Shown here: positions 60,065-64,000 of the stretch, piece by piece | Position numbering within the stretch: the stretch's first letter is position 1 | Layout: each line of letters opens with the position of its first letter | NCBI RefSeq assembly: GCF_000023825.1 | Contig: NC_013061.1 | Coordinates: 5,022,001 to 5,086,000, forward strand | Direction of reading: 5' to 3' | Source of the DNA: Pedobacter heparinus DSM 2366 | GTDB lineage: Bacteria; Bacteroidota; Bacteroidia; Sphingobacteriales; Sphingobacteriaceae | Length of the DNA: 64,000 nt | Notes under the pieces: generated by a model | Databases searched by the model: none | Told to the model about the DNA's origin: nothing | The model's input: only the letters and a program-made list of their open reading frames with translations | Translations under genes and position numbers: made by a program

Positions 60065-61147
60065 TTATTTCCCGTTAACAACCGGCTTCAGCATTTCTAT
60101 ATAAAGTCCGATCCCCTTTTCAATTTCGCTCAGGTGAACATACTCATCCGCCATGTGCGACCGCGCAGAATCACCAGGACCAACCTTTAAGGAAGGAATG
60201 CTCAATAAGGCCTGGTCCGATGTGGTAGGTGAACCATAAGTTGTCCTTCCAAGGGCAATACCCGACTGTACGATGGGATGTTCCTTATCAATTGACGAAG
60301 GTTTTAGCCGGATAGAGCGGGGTACAACCTCGCAGTCCACATTGGTCCGGATAATCTTTAACACTTCCTCATTGGTATAGGCATCAGTTACCCTCACATC
60401 AACTGTAAAAATACAGGAAGCGGGCACTACGTTGTGCTGCGAGCCTGCATTAATAATGGTAACCGACATTTTTAAAGGGCCAAACATTTCGGACACCTTC
60501 GAAAAACGATAATTGCGGAACCATTCTATATCCTTTAGCGCCTTATAAATGGCATTGTCACCTTCTTCACGTGCAGCATGCCCGGCCTTTCCATAGCTGG
60601 TACAGTCCAGCACCAGCAAACCCCGTTCTGCAATGGCCAGGTTCATCAGGGTAGGCTCTCCTACAATGGCAAATTCCAGCTCCCCAAGGTCGGGCAGTAT
60701 GCATTCCAGGCCATTGTTGCCTGAAATCTCTTCTTCAGCTGTAGCAGCCAGACAGATGTTATAATTTAAACCTTCCTGATCATAATAATAAAGAAAGGTT
60801 GCTATAAGCGATACCAGGCAGCCTCCGGCATCATTACTACCCAGCCCATACAATTTGTCATCTTCCACTGTAGCCGCGTAAGGATCGCGCGTATAGCCCG
60901 AGTTTGGCTTCACGGTATCATGATGTGAATTTAAGAGCAGGGTTGGCTTAGCCGCATCAAAATATTTGTTGTATGCCCAGATGTTGTTCAGCTTACGGTG
61001 TGTTTTTATATTCCGCTGCTGCAGGAAAGCCTCAATTGCATCTGCGGTCTTATCTTCTTCTTTACTGAAAGATGGGATGCTGATCAATTGTTTCAATAAT
61101 TCTACCGCATCCCTCTTAATACTTTCCTTAAATAAATCGCTTTCCAT
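60065..61147 (-). CDS. argE: M20-family N-acyl-ornithine deacylase
   Basis: The enzyme removes the acyl group from N-acylornithine/N-acylcitrulline in arginine synthesis. The ATG at 61147 (360 residues) is preferred to a GTG at 61186 that overlaps proC. M20 metallopeptidase motifs are visible: LLLNSHHDTVKP near 66-77, YGLGSNDAGGCL near 98-109, the EEEIS catalytic glutamate pair near 138, and VGEPT near 162. In this pathway the acyl group may be succinyl, as inferred from ArgF'. It is 16 bases downstream of proC. Confidence 0.92.
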   Translation of the reverse strand: MESDLFKESIKRDAVELLKQLISIPSFSKEEDKTADAIEAFLQQRNIKTHRKLNNIWAYNKYFDAAKPTLLLNSHHDTVKPNSGYTRDPYAATVEDDKLYGLGSNDAGGCLVSLIATFLYYYDQEGLNYNICLAATAEEEISGNNGLECILPDLGELEFAIVGEPTLMNLAIAERGLLVLDCTSYGKAGHAAREEGDNAIYKALKDIEWFRNYRFSKVSEMFGPLKMSVTIINAGSQHNVVPASCIFTVDVRVTDAYTNEEVLKIIRTNVDCEVVPRSIRLKPSSIDKEHPIVQSGIALGRTTYGSPTTSDQALLSIPSLKVGPGDSARSHMADEYVHLSEIEKGIGLYIEMLKPVVNGK

Positions 61148-61163
61148 ATCCGTAAATCCCCGC

Positions 61164-61982
61164 TTATTCTTTTGTATATAAAGCACCGGCTTTAATTGCC
61201 GAGAGCTTAATCCCCTTAATTAAGGAAGAACTAAATCCATTGTGTTCCATTTCGTTCAATCCAGCAATGGTACAGCCCTTAGGTGAAGTTACCTTATCTA
61301 TTTCCTGCTCGGGGTGTGATTGCATCAGCAAAAGCAGATCTGCCGCACCTTTCGCTGTTTGCACAGCCATTTTCAGCGCCTCATCTGCATGAAAACCAAT
61401 TTCTACTCCTCCTTGTGAGGCCGCCCTGATGGCCCGTAAAAAGAAGGCAATACCACAGGCACACAATGCCGTAGCAGAAGTCATCAGGTCTTCATTAATT
61501 TTAACTACAGACCCTACTGTTTCAAACATACGGGTTACCTCTTCCACATTTTGCTGACTTGCATTATCCGTTGCCACACAGGTCATAGATTGTCCAATGG
61601 CAATGGCCGTATTTGGCATGGCCCTTACCACCTGTACATCCTCGCCTATTTTACTCCTGATATCTGCACAGCTTACCCCCGAGGCAACTGAAATAAACAC
61701 GTGTTTCTGCACATCAACCACCGCTCCTATCTGTGCCAGCAAATTGTTCAATTGTTGTGGCAGTACAGCTAAAACAACAATATCTGCATTGGCAACTACC
61801 GCGGCATTGTCTGTACTTACCGCAAAGCCCTGTTCTGCCAGATCGGTTAAACCAGCAGCACTTCTTCTTGTTAAACTGATCTGTCCGGCTTCGGCATAAC
61901 CCGATTTAACCAGGCCTTTTGCTAAAGAAACACCAATATTTCCACTTCCCAAAATGGCAACCCTGCCTTTAAACTTGTTCAT
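61164..61982 (-). CDS. proC: pyrroline-5-carboxylate reductase
   Basis: ProC reduces pyrroline-5-carboxylate to proline. The 272-residue protein has the Rossmann start VAILGSGNIGVSLAKGL near 8-24 and the AVLPQQL segment near 75. The C-terminal signature (VTSPKGCTIAGLNEMEHNG near 228-246) is intact. Its place inside the arg run links proline and arginine synthesis, both from glutamate. It starts two bases after the argB stop. Confidence 0.95.
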   Translation of the reverse strand: MNKFKGRVAILGSGNIGVSLAKGLVKSGYAEAGQISLTRRSAAGLTDLAEQGFAVSTDNAAVVANADIVVLAVLPQQLNNLLAQIGAVVDVQKHVFISVASGVSCADIRSKIGEDVQVVRAMPNTAIAIGQSMTCVATDNASQQNVEEVTRMFETVGSVVKINEDLMTSATALCACGIAFFLRAIRAASQGGVEIGFHADEALKMAVQTAKGAADLLLLMQSHPEQEIDKVTSPKGCTIAGLNEMEHNGFSSSLIKGIKLSAIKAGALYTKE

Positions 61983-61984
61983 AA

Positions 61985-62776
61985 TTATTGAATTAATCTG
62001 GTTCCGAAATTGCCTCCGTTAATTTGTGGTAATTCATCAGCCTTACCAATATACACAGCGGCAACCCCACTTTTTATTGCTTCAAAAGCATTGTGCAATT
62101 TAGGGATCATTCCTCCAGAAACCACACCTTCATTTTTTAAAGTATCAAACTCATGCATCCTGATCTCTGCAACCAAAGAATCTTCATCTTCAACATCACG
62201 CATTACCCCTCTTTTTTCAAAGCAATAGATCAGCGCGGTTTCATATTGTGAAGACATGGCCACCGCCACAGCCGAAGCAATGGTATCCGCATTGGTATTC
62301 AGCAGCTGGGCATCCCCGTCATGGGTAATCGCACACAGTACCGGCACTAATCCTGCATTTAACAAACTACCCAATGTTTCCGTTGAAACTGAGTCCTGAT
62401 CCAGGTCGCCCACAAAACCCCAGTCAATATCCTTTACAGGTCGTTTTACAGCTTTGATCACATTTCCATCGGCACCACTTAAACCGATTGCATTGCAGCC
62501 CCTTGCCTGCAGTTGGGCCACCATATTTTTATTGATCAGACCGGCATACACCATCGTAACCACCCTAAGTGTCTCTATATCAGTAATACGCCTGCCCTCA
62601 ACCATTTTAGCTTCAACACCCAAAGACACGCCCAGTTCGGTAGCCACCTTTCCACCGCCATGAATTAAAATCTTATCGCCCGGAAGCGCAGTAAAATCCA
62701 GCAAAAACTGATGCAGCTTTTCTGAACTGTCAATTACATTTCCACCTATCTTAATTACATTGAGTGTTTTCTTCAT
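61985..62776 (-). CDS. argB: N-acylglutamate kinase
   Basis: ArgB phosphorylates N-acetylglutamate, or N-succinylglutamate in lineages that use succinyl intermediates. The 263-residue amino acid kinase has KIGGNVID near 9-16, LIHGGGKVATELG near 37-49, AIGLSGADGNVIKA near 96-109, and GGMIPKLHNAFEAI near 219-232. It starts four bases after the transcarbamylase gene stops. A regulatory N-terminal helix for arginine inhibition is absent. Confidence 0.94.
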   Translation of the reverse strand: MKKTLNVIKIGGNVIDSSEKLHQFLLDFTALPGDKILIHGGGKVATELGVSLGVEAKMVEGRRITDIETLRVVTMVYAGLINKNMVAQLQARGCNAIGLSGADGNVIKAVKRPVKDIDWGFVGDLDQDSVSTETLGSLLNAGLVPVLCAITHDGDAQLLNTNADTIASAVAVAMSSQYETALIYCFEKRGVMRDVEDEDSLVAEIRMHEFDTLKNEGVVSGGMIPKLHNAFEAIKSGVAAVYIGKADELPQINGGNFGTRLIQ

Positions 62777-62780
62777 CGCT

Positions 62781-63743
62781 TTACAGTTTCTCCAACATTT
62801 GCTTCAATACCGCCTGCGCTGCCCATAAACGGTTTCCTGCCTCGTGTATCACCAATGAGTTAGGCCCATCCAGTATTTCTGATGAGAGTTCCAAATCCCT
62901 TCTTACGGGCAAACAGTGCATCACTTTAGCATCATTGGTCTCTTTTAATTTGTCATTGTTCAGCATCCAGCCTTCAGGATAGGTAAGCACTTTACCATAC
63001 TCTTTATAACTCGACCAGTTTTTGACATAAATATAATCGGCCCCGGCCAAAGCCTCGTCCAGATTATAAGTAATGTTCGCACCCGGTGTAAAATCTTCAC
63101 TCAGTTCATAGCCTTTAGGCTGTGCTATGGTAAAATCGAGCATTCCTTCCTCCTGTGCCTTGCACATCCATTCGGCAAATGAATTAGGTACCGCCTGCGG
63201 TAAGGCCTTAATGTGCGGTGCCCAGGCCAGTACAACCTTAGGTTTGCCCCCGGCTTTCCAGGTTTCCTTAATTGTTACCAGGTCTGCCAGGCTTTGCAAA
63301 GGATGCCGTGTAGCGCTTTCTAAACTTACCACCGGCACCTTACAATATTTTATGAACTTATTGAAGAAATCTTCATTATAATCCTCATCTCTGTTTAGCA
63401 GCTTAGGAAAAGACCGTAAGCCTAAAACATCACAATACTGCCCCATTACCGCAGCAGCCTCACGGATATGTTCTACTGTAGTGCCGTTCATCACCACGCC
63501 ATCCTGCGTTTCCAATGCCCAGCCTTCTTTGTCCATGTTCATCACCATCACGTTCATACCCAAATTAAGGGCCGCCTTTTGGGCACTTAAACGGGTACGT
63601 AAGCTCGGGTTCAGAAAAACAAGGCCAAGCGTCTTGTTTTTACCCAAATGCTGGTGCGCATAAGGGTTTTCCTTTAGTGCAAGTGCGTCCTTAACCAACT
63701 GGCCTATGTCCTGCACATCATTTACTGAAGTAAATTGATTCAT
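62781..63743 (-). CDS. argF': N-acetylornithine/N-succinylornithine carbamoyltransferase
   Basis: This ArgF' enzyme carbamoylates an N-acylated ornithine, and not free ornithine, and is the hallmark of the Bacteroidota pathway. The 320-residue protein has the carbamoyl-phosphate motif FLNPSLRTRLSAQ near 43-55, the EGWALETQDGVVMNGTTVEH loop at 73-92, and VMHCLPVRRDLE near 273-284. By my alignment residue V90 takes the place of Xanthomonas E92 (acetyl) and Bacteroides P90 (succinyl). Its ATG overlaps the argD stop (ATGA). Confidence 0.92.
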   Translation of the reverse strand: MNQFTSVNDVQDIGQLVKDALALKENPYAHQHLGKNKTLGLVFLNPSLRTRLSAQKAALNLGMNVMVMNMDKEGWALETQDGVVMNGTTVEHIREAAAVMGQYCDVLGLRSFPKLLNRDEDYNEDFFNKFIKYCKVPVVSLESATRHPLQSLADLVTIKETWKAGGKPKVVLAWAPHIKALPQAVPNSFAEWMCKAQEEGMLDFTIAQPKGYELSEDFTPGANITYNLDEALAGADYIYVKNWSSYKEYGKVLTYPEGWMLNNDKLKETNDAKVMHCLPVRRDLELSSEILDGPNSLVIHEAGNRLWAAQAVLKQMLEKL

Positions 63744-64000
63744 CCTTTTAAAGCGATTTTAAAGTCATTTAAAAATTGATCTGCCTGATCCTTAGTTAAA
63801 TTTAAAGCTGGCAATAGCCTGATTACATTAGGCTTTGCCTCTCCGGTAAAGATTTTATGCTTAAACAAGAGGTCCTTCTTTACATTTGCTGAGCTTTCAG
63901 GAAGGTCTATCCCAATCATCAGGCCACGTCCACGCACTTCATTTATGCCCTCTATTTTTTTCAGTTCTTCAATCAGGTAACTTCCTACCTCTGCTGCATT
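63740..64000 (-). CDS. argD: acylornithine aminotransferase, C-terminal end (truncated by window edge)
   Basis: 86 codons are visible, entering from the right edge without a start. The VRGRGLMIGIDL motif and the C-terminal FTGEAKPNVIRLLPALNLTKDQADQFL are the usual end of class III aminotransferases of the ArgD/AstC/RocD type. Position ahead of argF' makes acylornithine aminotransferase by far the most likely. Its TGA overlaps the argF' ATG by four bases. Confidence 0.9.
   Translation of the reverse strand, partial: NAAEVGSYLIEELKKIEGINEVRGRGLMIGIDLPESSANVKKDLLFKHKIFTGEAKPNVIRLLPALNLTKDQADQFLNDFKIALKG

Overview
The window is a chromosomal segment of a Bacteroidota bacterium, most likely Pedobacter or a close relative in the Sphingobacteriaceae. 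The evidence is GldD, an IPExxxVDY-family protein, a GIN-domain (DUF2807) protein, PorT-like barrels, a DUF6600 protein, an arginine cluster with the ArgF' transcarbamylase, and promoters of the phylum's TTTG / TAnnTTTG type with little Shine-Dalgarno signal. It is mostly core metabolism and information processing. I see no prophage, transposase, CRISPR array, integron or defence island.

Layout. 1-2.6 kb (minus): start of a truncated sensor kinase, then fabD, folE and a pterin synthase. 2.7-4.2 kb (plus): mqnB and mqnD of futalosine menaquinone synthesis. 4.2-10.1 kb (minus): lipoprotein, LolC/E-type permease, metallo-beta-lactamase-fold hydrolase, gldD, aroE, phosphosulfolactate synthase, large TPR protein. 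10.4-17.5 kb: GIN protein, SNF2 helicase, aat, App1-like phosphatase, lipid kinase, TonB-C protein. 17.5-22.2 kb (minus): trpE-trpG-trpC followed by hflX and rbfA, preceded by a complete trp attenuator with a 25-residue leader peptide containing two Trp codons. 22.2-27.6 kb: small proteins and a translationally coupled amidohydrolase pair. 27.6-28.9 kb: two tandem tRNA-like genes with their own promoter and terminator, an Lrp/AsnC regulator, and a GC-rich structured spacer. 28.9-41.8 kb (minus): tex, pdhB, an AddAB-like helicase-nuclease pair, tcdA, tatD, a GH3 enzyme. 42.2-46.4 kb (plus): two PorT-like barrels, a 58-residue protein, glpK-glpF. 46.5-49.4 kb (minus): LytTR regulator, tRNA-Ser(GGA), pyk, IPExxxVDY protein. 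49.6-58.7 kb: acpP-fabF-rnc, yicC-gmk-nadD, a DUF6600 protein and prfC on plus, with a carboxypeptidase-like-domain protein and rsmI on minus. 58.7-64 kb (minus): argD'-argF'-argB-proC-argE-argH.

The most unusual content is noncoding. Two consecutive minus-strand genes (27672-27816 and 27886-27993) fold as class II tRNAs. They have a leucine-type body, an enlarged variable arm, a conserved GTC (Asp) anticodon and G73, and paired columns that covary between the copies. The trp leader, whose ATG lies almost on the predicted transcription start, is the best-supported regulatory element. A 24-bp perfect palindrome at 41948-41971 and a 20-bp inverted repeat at 55541-55613 are unexplained. Several start codons were moved to an internal ATG where the longest frame began at a weak TTG or GTG; for a few genes a TTG or GTG start is the only option.
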